From G965222535 sp965222535 (GTDB lineage Bacteria; Pseudomonadota; Gammaproteobacteria; HK1): a stretch of 64,000 nt of DNA. The translations under genes and the position numbers were made by a program. The notes under the pieces are model-generated. The model saw nothing but the letters and a program-made list of their open reading frames with translations, did no database searches and had not been told where the DNA came from. Below are positions 41,901 to 51,949 of the stretch, piece by piece. How positions within the stretch are numbered: the stretch's first letter is position 1; each line of letters starts with the position of its first letter. The DNA is taken from contig OZ244957.1 in assembly GCA_965222535.1 (NCBI GenBank), positions 2,480,001 through 2,544,000 of the forward strand, given 5' to 3'.

Positions 41901-44900
41901 CGAGAAACAGTCAAACTGGAAGGAAGCATACCAGCTCCTATCATTCCTGGTTTTGATACTAAAACATGGTTATTTGAAGAGGTTATGTTAAAAATCGGTT
42001 CATCTGATCAAATTTCTGGTAATTTCTCTCTGATAATAGGAAACGAGACGCTACACGGGAACGGCTATTTCTCATTAAATAGTATAACCCAAGATCAATC
42101 AGTAAATTTTAACGGTAAAATGCTCAGCGGGTGGCAGTTTCCTCAAAAAAACCCAGTGATCCATTTTGACGATTTTGAGGTTATGGCAACCATTGAAGAA
42201 AACAATCATAAAATCAATTTTCACAGTAACGTTCTGTTAGACGGTGATAAACATTCTATGCTAGGCAAAGCTGAAATTAATAATAAAAAAATTGATCGAG
42301 TTCGTTTTTATTTTGCAGATTCAAACACGACGATGCCATTAGAAAGAATAAAGTTATTTCAAGGATTGAACCATGATAATAAAATTTCAATTAATAAAGT
42401 TGGCATCGATATCAATTTCAATGATCCGTTGTTAAAAATATCGGGTCAGATAAAAAAGGCACAGATAACAGATTTTCCAGGTCTCAGTATCCGTGAAGGA
42501 GACCTCTCTATGATAGTCTATGGTCATGGGGCTAGTTCCTCAAACCAGTGGTCAGGTGAGATCTCAAACGGAACCTTGGTATTGCCTGGAACCTCAACCA
42601 TTGCTTCGTTTAAAGCATCTGTATCATCCAATGACAATCGGGCTGGCGCTGACTCAATGCCCAGTTTTAGTATTCATTTGGAAGGTGATCATAAAATTGC
42701 TGATCTACTGAATAGCTCGATCCATTTTTCCGGTTTTGAGGAAACTCCATTATCTTCAGTCGATATAATCAACGACAGTGCTATGGTAACTTTTGACCAT
42801 GATGGAAGCGAGCTAGAGGCAAGAATATTTTATCCTAAGAAAGCCATACCGGTAGTGTCTTTTGATATGGGCAGTTTCCCAATAAAAAAAGTAATTCCTG
42901 ATTCTGAAATTTTTGATGGAGCTGAAATTAACAAGACCTGGGTTATTGTAGCCCCAGATGAGATGAAAAATGCAAATATTAAAATTGATGTTAATCAAGG
43001 ATTTTCAAAATTGATTACAGAGAAGGTAGCATCCATTGATTATGAAGATATTAAATTGATCAGCGGCGCTAATTTATTTGCTGTTTTGGAAACCAAACAT
43101 TCCAAATTAAATAATATATTTAATTCTTTAGGCATTTCAGATAATCTTGATTTAGTGGGGAGTTTTGATCCATCGCTATTATTTAGTAATCCTGATGAAA
43201 CAACACCCTATGTAGATCTGAAAGCGATTATTAAAGTTATCAGCATACCTGGAATACCTTCAGGAAGTAAAATAAAAAATTCTTATTTTCGAATTAATGG
43301 AGATAAAAATCGGTCAGAATCTGGAAAGTATATAGGGATACACAGCGAACTGGATTTAAAAGTTAATCGTGAATTGCTTTCTTTTGCGGGTGATTTTGAT
43401 TTTTCTGGTGATCGAGCTGAACAAAAAATTCAATTCATCGGAGAATTGAAAAATAGTTGGCGACCGATTAACTGGATGCAATTCGATGATATTCAGATAA
43501 AGGCATCATTTGATCACAATCAGGAGAACACGGATGCAAAAATTACTCTAACCGGAGATGGATATATTAAAACAAAAATGTTCAATCTAGAGATTGATTT
43601 AGTAGTAGTTGAGAATCAATTAAATAAAATGAACTTTAATATAAAAGGAAATAATCTTGCTATTGCAGATATTGAACCATTGGAATCAATCCCGCGCGCA
43701 GACAAAATCCAACTATCTGAGATTTATTTTGAACTTGATCCACAATCTAAAGAAACTCATTTTAAAGCAGATCTCTCCTCCAGTGATCTGATCGATTTCC
43801 CAGGATCTAGCATAAACGGAGGAACGTTTTATGCAGATAAAACAGCGGATGGTTGGGATGTCGGCATTAAGGACGGAAAAATCACTATTCACGATAATCC
43901 ACTTAGCTACTCGGCTGAAGTCAATGAAGCTGAGATTGATGGCAAATCAGTAGTTGATTTTATTTTCTCCCTCAATGGAGAATTAAGTCTTCAGCAACTC
44001 CTCGGCCCGAGCGTTAACATATCTTCTGACTTACAAGATGTTGCATTGGAGTCGATAGAAATCACTCGGCACAGTGCAGATATAGCATTTAAATTTAAGA
44101 AAACAAATTTTGAAGCAAATATCTATAAACCAGAAAATAAAAAACCACATATTTCGTTAACTGTTGATGATTTCAGTCTTGACGAATTAATTCCTAATGC
44201 TGAAATTTTATCTGGTGTTGATATTGAAAAAGCAGCACTGGTAATTATCTTTGATAAAAGCGTGGAAGAAAACAGTATTGATTTTGATCAAGTTCCTGAA
44301 CACGTAAAGGAACAAATAAAAAGTATAGATGGGAATATAAGCTCATTAAAACCAGGTATAAATATTTTTGCTGCTATTGATATAAAATCAGATAGTCAGT
44401 TGGAGAAGTTTTTTGATACAGTTGGTATTAGTAGTAAATCGGGAAGCCATCATCTTGAAATGGAAGGAAGTTTTGACCCTAACCTAATGTTTAATAAAGA
44501 AAATAACACTGGATCTAAATTAAAACAATTTCTTAAAACTGTCGATTTATATGCAAATATCGACGATGTGGAACTAAAAGGACTACCATCTGGCAGTGAA
44601 TTTACGAATACCAATTTTCATATATCTGGTTCTGGTGGAAGCGATATACACGGTCAACAAAGAGAAGGATTTTTTGTTGGGATTGCTTCTGATTTAGATT
44701 TGGTTATTGGTGGTGATGAGCATAAATTCAAAGGAAGGTTTGATTTTATTGAGAAAAATCATGAAACTGAAATTGAGTTTTCTGGTTTCACGGAGATCAA
44801 CTGGCATGCGCCACTGGGACTCAGTTGGATCACATTAAAATCACTTGGTATTTCTGCTACGATTGATAAGAAGAAATATGATGATCAAGATGAAACAGAT

Positions 44901-47900
44901 TTTAATCTTGATATTTCAGCTAAATCAAAATTAGGAGAAAAGGAAATAGATATTGACGTTGTTATTAATCAAAGTAGTTTTAAAAACACAAAAAACAACG
45001 CATTAAGCAACCATCAAAATGATCGCAAAGGCCATTTTGAAGTCTACTTAGATGTAAAAACAGATATCACCGCAGCGGATATTCCAATATTAAAAAATAT
45101 CCCTAATGCATCTGGTTTTGGATTGACCGAAGTTATTTTCGCCCGCGATGGCATTGTCGCAAAAACGGTATTGAACAATGTTGAAGTGGATGCGGCTGCG
45201 ATACAGGTTCCAGTTGCCGGTAGCAGAGGCAACTCAGGCGAAGAAAATGAAGAAGATGAAAGTGACTCACAAGGACGGGGTAAAGCCTGGTTATTTATAG
45301 TAGAACAACAAGATGGCAGTTTGTTTGAGTTCATTCCTGGTCTGGGAGATGTTCCGCTACTCAAGCAGATACACATGAAAGAAGTTTTCTTCGCCATTGC
45401 AACAAAAAATATACGCATTAATTCAGTTGAGGATTTGCCGATATTTGCACACGATATATTCAAACCGATTCTGGATGTGCAGTCCTCTGGCTTTCATTTG
45501 GTTGAAGGGATTGGCATCGGAGCGGTGTTCAATCCATTGGAAGGAAACAGTGATTTTGCTAATGTTCTGGGGCAGGTCGGAATTTCTGGAGAATCGATGA
45601 TCGTTGGAGAAATAGGGGGCATATTCGGTGGTCAGCCAAGCCTCGATTTATTGGCTGATTTGCCTTCATTAAGACCTTCCACCATTAAGGGCATGGAGTT
45701 TTTCAATTGGGTGGATGGCATTATTCCGCGTTTCCTCGTTCATTTAGACACGGAAGGTTTAGAGGTTCAATTAGATATAGATATGGTGGTCACGATAAAG
45801 AATGATAAGCTGTCATTCGATGGAGGAATTGATTTTGACCTTAAAGAAGATGAAATTGGTCTAGAGATTTTTGGTGATTTCCGCGGCGTTAATGGAGGAA
45901 GTGATCCGGGGTGGCATAATCCATTGGGCTTAAATGGCTTAACCATCGAACAATTAACATTGGATTGTGGATTTGAGGAAGGTGCGCTCGAGTTTGGCTT
46001 AGCTGGCGCTATTGATCTGAATGATCATTTATATAAAGTAGGGGCTGATTTTTCAATAGAGTTTGAAAGTGTTATTCCTTCTATACAGGGGATAGGATTC
46101 AATTTACAACAAGATGTTGTTGGCCCACAAGAATTACTTGATATACTTGCATTGCTATCTGGTGAGCAATTAAAAATTAATGCCGATCAGCTTCCTTTCT
46201 TACAATTGCACGATGCATTGATTACTTTTGCTACTCCTGGGATGAGTAATCCAAATTTGGGAATAGTAGGGCCGGGCGCGGCTGTATCCGGCAAGCTAAC
46301 TTTTTTGGGCCAAGAATTAGGAAATTTAACAGGCAGCATCTATCCCAGCAGTGGAATTAAGTTAAAAGGGAAAATCAATCCATTTAATTTTGCGATATTG
46401 GAATTAAAGGAAAATCATATAGATTTTGCTCTAGTTTGGGACCAGTTACCGCATCTGAATATGAAAAGTAGAAGTCGTGTGTTATTTGCTGAGCAAGATA
46501 TTAGTATAGATGTAGTTCCTCCAAAGTATGCGAAATTTGATCTGAAAGATTCTCTAGGGCATTTTGGAGAAGCAGAGATCAAAGCAGATATGTATGGTAT
46601 TGATTTTTCATCAGGACGATTACTCGACCATGCCGATGTATATTTATATGGCGACATACGTCATTCAGATTTCTTTGAATGGCTTGAAAAAACTGCAAAA
46701 GTTAAAATTGATAATGTGATGAATACAGTACATAAAGGAATTACCGATGCTGAGAAAAAAGTTAATGAGACACAAGCAAAAGTAAATGAACTGAATACAA
46801 GAATTGAAAAGGCAAGAGCGATCGTACGTGCAGAAAGACAGCAAACACTTAATTGGGTTAATGCGGCGGAGACAAATGTCCAACATTTGCAAGATCTGAT
46901 TAATACTGCTGAATACAATGTTAATCACTGCCCTTGGTATGCTTTTTGGTGTTTTGCTTATTGGGGAGGTGAAATTGTTGGTCTTGAAATTGCCTACGGT
47001 GTAGCTGAAGGTGTTTTACAGGGAATTAGGTTGGGAGCAACATTGATCCCTATTGATCTTGATCCAAGGGTTTCTGTATTAATTGTAGCCCATGATTCTG
47101 CGACCTTGGTATTGCGCTTAGCAACTCTTTCACTGGAAGGGTTTGATGCACTCGACCGAGTGGCGAAGAATATCATTGACGGCTTGATAGATGAAAGTTA
47201 CAAACTATTCGGTGACACAAAGATCAATGATCTTTCCTTCAAGGGAAGTTTGCTCGGGTATGCTAAACACCGTGAACCTTGGTTCAGCAATATCGATATG
47301 GAGCTTGGGGGTCAGCCGCTGCAAGAGAAGATATTGTTTAAACCCAGCTTAGATGACAATGATGTGGCTTTTAATATAGAACAAGTTGTACCTATTTCAT
47401 TACATGCTATTCAGGTCGTATTGCATGCTATTGAGAATAAAATTCCAGTTCAATTTCTGGGTCGTATTCTGGATGAAATTTCAAATGAAATTAATAAAGC
47501 AGAAAAAGACATCAAGAGGATATTTTCACAGCATAAATTCGAACTTGGTGCTTTGCAAAAAGAACAGCATGCAATGGAGACTCGATCCAGTGAACAAGTT
47601 AAACTAATGCATGGGAAGCTCACCACTACCAGCGACATGCTGTTGATGAACTGGAAATCTAAAATCACAACAATTACTGATCTGCAAAAAGACAGTGATC
47701 ATTTTCGTCAGAAATTGATCGAAGTCGGACACAGTGGTCATTGTTTAAAGCGATCTAAAAATGGGCTTTCTGTGCAACACGGAGAATGTAGCACCACTGA
47801 CCCCAATCAAAAGTGGAGCACCTTGGATTGGGGGGCAGGTTATGCTGCAATACAAGTGTTTCAACGCTGTTTGAAACCGATAGTGAGTACCTCGAATGCT

Positions 47901-49484
47901 AAATATGTCAAGTTAATTCTGGATGCCTGCGATCGAGGCCAAAGGGCACAGCATTGGAAGGTGTTAAGCCATGATAATGATTTTTTCCGGTTTATGAACA
48001 AGACCAATGGTCAGTGTTTGCACTTTCAAGATCCCAGTGCAATTCCTGAACAAGTGGAGGGTCAATGGTGGCCTTGTCATGGAGCGGATTCGCAGGTATT
48101 CAGGCTTATTAAAGATACAAAGCCAGTGCTCCATACAGCTCAAACGCCGCTCTACGCAGTTAATTCAAGTCGCTGTATTCAAAGCCAGGCTCGGGCCTTA
48201 ACTTATTCCTCAAGTTCCTCAGAACATCTGAATTACCTACATCTCCCTGCCAAAGCAATCTCCTGTGACAGTCATAAGAAGCCAGTACCCAAGCAGATGC
48301 TATTTGATTATGTGGAAGATTTTCGTGGCTATCTGAAGATTTATGATCGATACAGTGGGCAGTGTATTGTGGGCGGATCCGATCACTCTGCTTTTTCATC
48401 CCCTTGCAATCAGAGTAATTTTTCATTCTGGAAAAAAGACGAAGGACCAGGAGGATTCCGACTGATCAATAAAGCTACCAAGCAATGTCTGCAACTGGCT
48501 CAAAATGGAGCAACTCAACTTGCATCGTGTAATAATCATGCTGATCAGATATTTTCTTATGGATTCCCAAAGCAGAAAATAGAGTGGGAAGAAGTGAAAT
48601 CTACTAATTTAAGAAATGTTATTTCTGGAGCGCAGAAAAGAGGAAATAAGATAAACATATTTAATGCTGGACTTCGACTACCCAATGGCAGCTATAGTAA
48701 TGCTGAAATTATCTGTCATGTGGAGCGCGGTAACAGAGATCAAAGAATTGGTAGGTTAATTGATTCAGGTGAATGCTTGTATGCAGCTTATACTAAAGAC
48801 TACAAGATGATTCAAAACAAAAACTCCCAGCTTTGTTTTAATATCAAAAACTCAAGCCGTGAAAGCTCTGCACAACTTAATCAACAAGATTGTGCTAGTC
48901 AGGATAATCAGCTATATTCATTGGATAAAGAAAATAATTCGGATGAACACTATACTGTACATCCTAAGCACAGTGAAAAATGTTTAAGCGTTCAAGACGC
49001 TTCAAAAGAAAATGGCTCTCTTATAAAACAATGGGATTGCTTGCATCAAGACAATCAGAGATGGTTAATAAGAAAAGATCAGGCGACTGATAAATATTAT
49101 CAATTTATCGCAAAACACAGCGGAAAATGTATGAACGCCAAAGGCATGAGTAAAAATCGAGCAGAAGTTATACAGCAGTGGGATTGTATTGATAAAGACA
49201 ACCAAAGCTATGCCTTTATATATCCTCGAGCATCGAGATTTAAAATACTAAAACAAGCAAGTAGCTCTCAATGGATTAAAGCATCTGGGTATACTGTTCC
49301 TATCGATGTGCTAGCGCTAGGATATTACCAAGGTTCGGAACCTATTTATGCTTGTAGGGTATTTAGTGGAAATAAAATATACGTTGGCTGGGCAAAGGAT
49401 CATAAATGCTATGCAGTTGTGGAAAACAAAAAAGAAGAGCAATTCATCTCATTCACTGAATTTGAATATCTCACCGCTGATTAA
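38961..49484 (+). CDS. Giant exported protein with C-terminal ricin-type lectin repeats
   Basis: 3507 residues from ATG 38961 (AGGAG 9 nt upstream). The signal peptide MLRAMYGLIGIVMLFLQTSAVAA precedes several diverged beta-rich units of roughly 400 residues with recurring phrases (xGSFDPxLxF, GLPSGSxFxNxxF, W..PLGLxWM/I, FxGDFDF). A coiled coil (about 2590-2660), a hydrophobic patch near 2670-2720 (CPWYAFWCFAYWGG) and a second coil (about 2870-2930) follow. From about 2925 run beta-trefoil ricin-B-like repeats with QxW-type motifs (NQKWS, AQHWK, NQRWL) and paired cysteines. The extreme end (YACRVFSGNKIYVGWAKDHKCYAVV) resembles DM9/DUF3421. The gene is AT-rich against its neighbours, a sign of transfer. 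It lies upstream of a secretin-type lipoprotein gene in the same orientation. Probably surface-bound or secreted and carbohydrate binding; actual function unknown. Confidence 0.85.
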   Translation: MLRAMYGLIGIVMLFLQTSAVAATASFTEIRDEFNQISGILLPQPQHFSTAADVVELDYSDFTILRIQQQQSYFFILNKNDVPLRLLAEDPSNRALDGVDLRDALLIVASNKGKIDLLNLPQTILRKIQQLHIHLDDTLEINSGIYLAAQLNAKKNSAVEDLFYSQLLSKQQYPNISGYFSIFRLGDIIKQKQNKLNRQNDIPLDLKGSLGILHPSLFDLDYVHFLQPATFRITKENGHETVIATVPATMYVYTQTVKYDLDFSLEDNNDRLTTRISGRSSDSIQVSDWQIELSALTVKEELTQKKQELVLSGIANLAGQNIDVKINHDHGGYNDAVYELNMQKVPLHYFLNGKIKDKLGSIETEHIIIKQTQLIAHIVYNNKKIVMHIVRDQLNNETILFENPEISIGKTFHAGSSLLDELKLTSSIVIYHEGNQQKIIDLNKIGFDQEMVDKIKTLSGRQNSLNLSSGFTLFGVIHGSLPDTDTRLQSLGLGDDGRLISGTINKAAMYELITDTTSDRSDLAYNLAADLPDFSMQGLPNGNAFQHSRLVLSRDANTATVSIDTTLALLLNGEHLQLNGQINLGRADAQNTSNNTATGGLLFEGKLIGSSWPAALGIHWMQLKNVRGHYRESSVSPSDQKDAQQGLHILAEINLEGHNTMPLNLRFTQIQDSFRNAIAEFGGENVTIDLSYFPHLAHITSVSQLMIRNLQLSVSGRGDDRILAYSAIVNNPEQVIQHPGLKLSGQTLLKVLEKPDHHWDIIIDGAATLNNKQVQYHAELDTLHPDIDDHFLVSLSTPANEQKHLSLADILGSNNKPLQAVYPNSVTVKNGYIEADILAAKDEIIKVVSFNVNDNKVIAIIPSNAFSLDSTAEENDWIRNGVSFNQFIGFLSDQELTIEYSELPQKITSLLDNKINKNISLQKNTTNVIGSIQVNNNSTALQTLQTIGITNEIIHLSGQMDLQMFLHAARFPSINITDTIRETVKLEGSIPAPIIPGFDTKTWLFEEVMLKIGSSDQISGNFSLIIGNETLHGNGYFSLNSITQDQSVNFNGKMLSGWQFPQKNPVIHFDDFEVMATIEENNHKINFHSNVLLDGDKHSMLGKAEINNKKIDRVRFYFADSNTTMPLERIKLFQGLNHDNKISINKVGIDINFNDPLLKISGQIKKAQITDFPGLSIREGDLSMIVYGHGASSSNQWSGEISNGTLVLPGTSTIASFKASVSSNDNRAGADSMPSFSIHLEGDHKIADLLNSSIHFSGFEETPLSSVDIINDSAMVTFDHDGSELEARIFYPKKAIPVVSFDMGSFPIKKVIPDSEIFDGAEINKTWVIVAPDEMKNANIKIDVNQGFSKLITEKVASIDYEDIKLISGANLFAVLETKHSKLNNIFNSLGISDNLDLVGSFDPSLLFSNPDETTPYVDLKAIIKVISIPGIPSGSKIKNSYFRINGDKNRSESGKYIGIHSELDLKVNRELLSFAGDFDFSGDRAEQKIQFIGELKNSWRPINWMQFDDIQIKASFDHNQENTDAKITLTGDGYIKTKMFNLEIDLVVVENQLNKMNFNIKGNNLAIADIEPLESIPRADKIQLSEIYFELDPQSKETHFKADLSSSDLIDFPGSSINGGTFYADKTADGWDVGIKDGKITIHDNPLSYSAEVNEAEIDGKSVVDFIFSLNGELSLQQLLGPSVNISSDLQDVALESIEITRHSADIAFKFKKTNFEANIYKPENKKPHISLTVDDFSLDELIPNAEILSGVDIEKAALVIIFDKSVEENSIDFDQVPEHVKEQIKSIDGNISSLKPGINIFAAIDIKSDSQLEKFFDTVGISSKSGSHHLEMEGSFDPNLMFNKENNTGSKLKQFLKTVDLYANIDDVELKGLPSGSEFTNTNFHISGSGGSDIHGQQREGFFVGIASDLDLVIGGDEHKFKGRFDFIEKNHETEIEFSGFTEINWHAPLGLSWITLKSLGISATIDKKKYDDQDETDFNLDISAKSKLGEKEIDIDVVINQSSFKNTKNNALSNHQNDRKGHFEVYLDVKTDITAADIPILKNIPNASGFGLTEVIFARDGIVAKTVLNNVEVDAAAIQVPVAGSRGNSGEENEEDESDSQGRGKAWLFIVEQQDGSLFEFIPGLGDVPLLKQIHMKEVFFAIATKNIRINSVEDLPIFAHDIFKPILDVQSSGFHLVEGIGIGAVFNPLEGNSDFANVLGQVGISGESMIVGEIGGIFGGQPSLDLLADLPSLRPSTIKGMEFFNWVDGIIPRFLVHLDTEGLEVQLDIDMVVTIKNDKLSFDGGIDFDLKEDEIGLEIFGDFRGVNGGSDPGWHNPLGLNGLTIEQLTLDCGFEEGALEFGLAGAIDLNDHLYKVGADFSIEFESVIPSIQGIGFNLQQDVVGPQELLDILALLSGEQLKINADQLPFLQLHDALITFATPGMSNPNLGIVGPGAAVSGKLTFLGQELGNLTGSIYPSSGIKLKGKINPFNFAILELKENHIDFALVWDQLPHLNMKSRSRVLFAEQDISIDVVPPKYAKFDLKDSLGHFGEAEIKADMYGIDFSSGRLLDHADVYLYGDIRHSDFFEWLEKTAKVKIDNVMNTVHKGITDAEKKVNETQAKVNELNTRIEKARAIVRAERQQTLNWVNAAETNVQHLQDLINTAEYNVNHCPWYAFWCFAYWGGEIVGLEIAYGVAEGVLQGIRLGATLIPIDLDPRVSVLIVAHDSATLVLRLATLSLEGFDALDRVAKNIIDGLIDESYKLFGDTKINDLSFKGSLLGYAKHREPWFSNIDMELGGQPLQEKILFKPSLDDNDVAFNIEQVVPISLHAIQVVLHAIENKIPVQFLGRILDEISNEINKAEKDIKRIFSQHKFELGALQKEQHAMETRSSEQVKLMHGKLTTTSDMLLMNWKSKITTITDLQKDSDHFRQKLIEVGHSGHCLKRSKNGLSVQHGECSTTDPNQKWSTLDWGAGYAAIQVFQRCLKPIVSTSNAKYVKLILDACDRGQRAQHWKVLSHDNDFFRFMNKTNGQCLHFQDPSAIPEQVEGQWWPCHGADSQVFRLIKDTKPVLHTAQTPLYAVNSSRCIQSQARALTYSSSSSEHLNYLHLPAKAISCDSHKKPVPKQMLFDYVEDFRGYLKIYDRYSGQCIVGGSDHSAFSSPCNQSNFSFWKKDEGPGGFRLINKATKQCLQLAQNGATQLASCNNHADQIFSYGFPKQKIEWEEVKSTNLRNVISGAQKRGNKINIFNAGLRLPNGSYSNAEIICHVERGNRDQRIGRLIDSGECLYAAYTKDYKMIQNKNSQLCFNIKNSSRESSAQLNQQDCASQDNQLYSLDKENNSDEHYTVHPKHSEKCLSVQDASKENGSLIKQWDCLHQDNQRWLIRKDQATDKYYQFIAKHSGKCMNAKGMSKNRAEVIQQWDCIDKDNQSYAFIYPRASRFKILKQASSSQWIKASGYTVPIDVLALGYYQGSEPIYACRVFSGNKIYVGWAKDHKCYAVVENKKEEQFISFTEFEYLTAD

Positions 49485-49562
49485 GCATGAGATTCCATTC
49501 AATCATGGATGTATTTCGAAGAACCTCAACGATTGAGAAAAAATGCTTTTATTACTATTTAG

Positions 49563-49676
49563 CGCCTCGAAAAATCTCAACGAGATGAAAGGGGAGAGGA
49601 GGGGGCAATCACCTGTAACATAATCCAATGATTTTATAGCCCTTCCCTCAATAGACATGTATCCCCTATTGATATA
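49563..49676. repeat. R2 copy, inverse orientation, without hairpin arm
   Basis: CGCCTCGAAAAATCTCAACGAG, GGGGAGAGGAGG, CACCTGTAACATAATCCAATGATTTATAG-like block, CCCTTCCCTCAATAGACATGTATCCCC. It lies after the giant gene. Confidence 0.75.
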
Positions 49677-49728
49677 TCTTTTATCACAATAGAGAGCAGG
49701 CTGCACCTCAAGAAAAATCACTTTACTT

Positions 49729-49871
49729 GATGGTTTCGCAATAAGCCATCCGCGGCTATCTTTGTGTTCTGGTACGGAAAATAATATCCATGAGTATCAA
49801 CACTTTACGAATTTATTATCAGCGTTAATAATGGCCAAAACAGAATCAATTGGATCTTTTGCGAGATCATC
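49729..49871. repeat. R1 repeat, copy d (inverted), with target duplication
   Basis: 143 bp, the reverse complement of the other copies: GATGGTTTCGCAATAAG to TTTTGCGAGATCATC, with AATAATATCCATGAGTATCAAC inside. TTACTT flanks it on both sides (49723-49728 and 49872-49877), a 6-bp direct duplication. It separates the giant gene from the secretin-like gene. Confidence 0.88.
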
Positions 49872-49931
49872 TTACTTAGTTTTTCTAGATGATCTAACTG
49901 ACATTTTGTTTTGTTATGTGAGGTAAGCACA

Positions 49932-51821
49932 ATGAAAATGGAAAAACATTGCTATTTCTTCAACGGGAAGCCGTCTTCTATTGTTTCTTTTTTTTATCGA
50001 TCGTTGAGTTTCCTTAGTGTGCTCTTTCTGCTCTTTCTTTCAGGATGCGCAAATCCACCACGTACACAAACTCCATTATCAGAAAATCAACACAGCACCG
50101 GTGTGGGGTCTGAAATCAACTATCTTGAATACAGAAAAACCGATCAACTGCTGATTGATGCAATGACTGCTTTCTTAAATGGAGAGTATGCCGATGCTAA
50201 TCGCCTCATCAGTCCGATATTGCGAAAGAATCCAGTGGATGCTAATGCTCATTTTATTAATGCATTGTCCTACCATGGGCTTGCACTAAAAGAGAGAGAT
50301 TATTCTTATCTTAAATTGGCAGATACCGGGTATCAACTTGCACGAAAATTCAATCCTGACAACACTTCTGTGATGTTCTTGCATGGTGCTACAAAATACT
50401 TGCAAAGAAATTACCGCGATGCACAAAATTCGTTTGTTTTAACTGCGTTGTATGAACCGCATGATTGGCAACACATGTATGCTTTGGCTGTTTCTTCTTA
50501 TCAAAATAATGATATTGCAACTGCATTATCTGCCATCAACCAAACTTTGCTCCTCGATCCGCCAGATGATACGACGTACCAGAATGCAGCGATTATAAAT
50601 GCGATTGCAGGTCGTTTTAATGATGCCGAGACAAATGCCAGAAAATACGCTCGATCCTCATCAGCATTTCCTTTTCAGGTTGACAGTATTAACCGAAAAA
50701 TCGATGAGTGGCGCAAAAAATATAATCAAAAAGATTTACAACTAGCCGACCTTGATGTCAATGATATTCTGGGAGGAGAAGCACAAGAAGGAGTCAGCGA
50801 AGATAACAGCGAAGATACTGATTCTTATGAATCGTATGGGAGCGATGGTACTGACGATAGCCAGCAGCTCAGTCAACAAAAACTAAAACTAAAACGTATG
50901 ATTTTAGTGGATATGATATTGATCAGCACCAAGGAGCGTAAATTTAAAAGCACCGGGATTAATTTATTTAATGGCCTTAAGCTTCAATATACACAAACCC
51001 CTTTTAGTTTTACCAGCAGTGCTGGATCAAAAACAATTACTCGCAGTTTAGGTATCTCAATCCCTCAAATTATCTATAGTCTGAATATTTTTAATCATGA
51101 GTTTTCCAATAATCGGGTCTTAGCAAAACCAACTCTGATTGTGACGGAAGGAAAGCAATCAGAATTCTTTTCAGGATCAGTGCTGCACGTTGAGCTTAGC
51201 CCTAGCGTTTCTTCCTTCGGTGGAGGCAACGTTCAAGAAATCCAAATAGGATTAAAACTATCGCTTAAAGGAACTATCATTGATGAAAATAACGTAGAGC
51301 TTGAAATTCAAATCAGCAGAGCTTCTTTAGATAATCGTTCGGAACGCCCTGATTTCAACAATTTTGCCCAAACCAGCAAAGCAGTTTTGAATACAACTGC
51401 GGTTCTTCCTTACGATCAAACTTTACTACTTGGAGGGTTCAGCGATTATTCGTCTGAATCTTTAGAAAATAAAGTACCCATAATTGGCGATATCCCATTG
51501 CTGAATACTTTTTTCAATGAATCAACAGATAGCGGAGAACAAGGATCTATATTGATCCTGGTGACTCCACGTAAGCCGGATGTTTCCACTTCCGATTTTG
51601 TGACAGCAACGCCTCCAGAGAAAGAGGAATCAGCGGCAGTCCAGACTTTTCAGTCCAGATATCAGATTAAAGCGAATCCTAATTTTGAGGCTATGATGGA
51701 AATTACCAAACAGAACTTTCTTAAAGGGGCTCGCCCTTCTGATGTTGATGGAAAGCAGGGCTTCATTGATATTAAAATGCTCGAATCTAGGCTGCGGAAA
51801 TATATCCGCGAGGAATTTTGA
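49932..51821 (+). CDS. TPR-secretin outer-membrane lipoprotein
   Basis: 629 residues. A long basic n-region and hydrophobic stretch end in the lipobox LSGC (Cys39). TPR-like helices span about 75-260 (FLNGEYADANRLISPILRKNPVDANAHF). An acidic Ser/Asp linker (about 280-320) leads to a secretin domain (about 325-560): MILVDMILISTKER, NNRVLAKPTLIVTEGKQSEFFSG, VLNTTAVLPYDQTLLLGGF, VPIIGDIPLLNTFF and ILVTPRKPDV, the last blocks being the classic secretin end. ATG 49932 has GAGG 8-9 nt upstream. AT-rich like the giant gene before it. Secretins form outer-membrane pores; no other secretion gene is nearby, so export of the giant protein is the natural hypothesis, unproven. Confidence 0.85.
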   Translation: MKMEKHCYFFNGKPSSIVSFFYRSLSFLSVLFLLFLSGCANPPRTQTPLSENQHSTGVGSEINYLEYRKTDQLLIDAMTAFLNGEYADANRLISPILRKNPVDANAHFINALSYHGLALKERDYSYLKLADTGYQLARKFNPDNTSVMFLHGATKYLQRNYRDAQNSFVLTALYEPHDWQHMYALAVSSYQNNDIATALSAINQTLLLDPPDDTTYQNAAIINAIAGRFNDAETNARKYARSSSAFPFQVDSINRKIDEWRKKYNQKDLQLADLDVNDILGGEAQEGVSEDNSEDTDSYESYGSDGTDDSQQLSQQKLKLKRMILVDMILISTKERKFKSTGINLFNGLKLQYTQTPFSFTSSAGSKTITRSLGISIPQIIYSLNIFNHEFSNNRVLAKPTLIVTEGKQSEFFSGSVLHVELSPSVSSFGGGNVQEIQIGLKLSLKGTIIDENNVELEIQISRASLDNRSERPDFNNFAQTSKAVLNTTAVLPYDQTLLLGGFSDYSSESLENKVPIIGDIPLLNTFFNESTDSGEQGSILILVTPRKPDVSTSDFVTATPPEKEESAAVQTFQSRYQIKANPNFEAMMEITKQNFLKGARPSDVDGKQGFIDIKMLESRLRKYIREEF

Positions 51822-51949
51822 ATCGCGATAGAGAGCTGATCACAAATACCCTTCAGGTTTCCCGACTTTGAGATCCTAGTTTTTCAAGACCTCTACTTAG
51901 TGTCTTATTGGTTGAAGGGGTTATAAATTAAACAGTGATAATCAACATA

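Noticed and set aside
38961..51821. Prophage or complete type II secretion locus
   Set aside because: Apart from the one secretin-domain protein there is no ATPase, pseudopilin, capsid, portal or integrase gene nearby.
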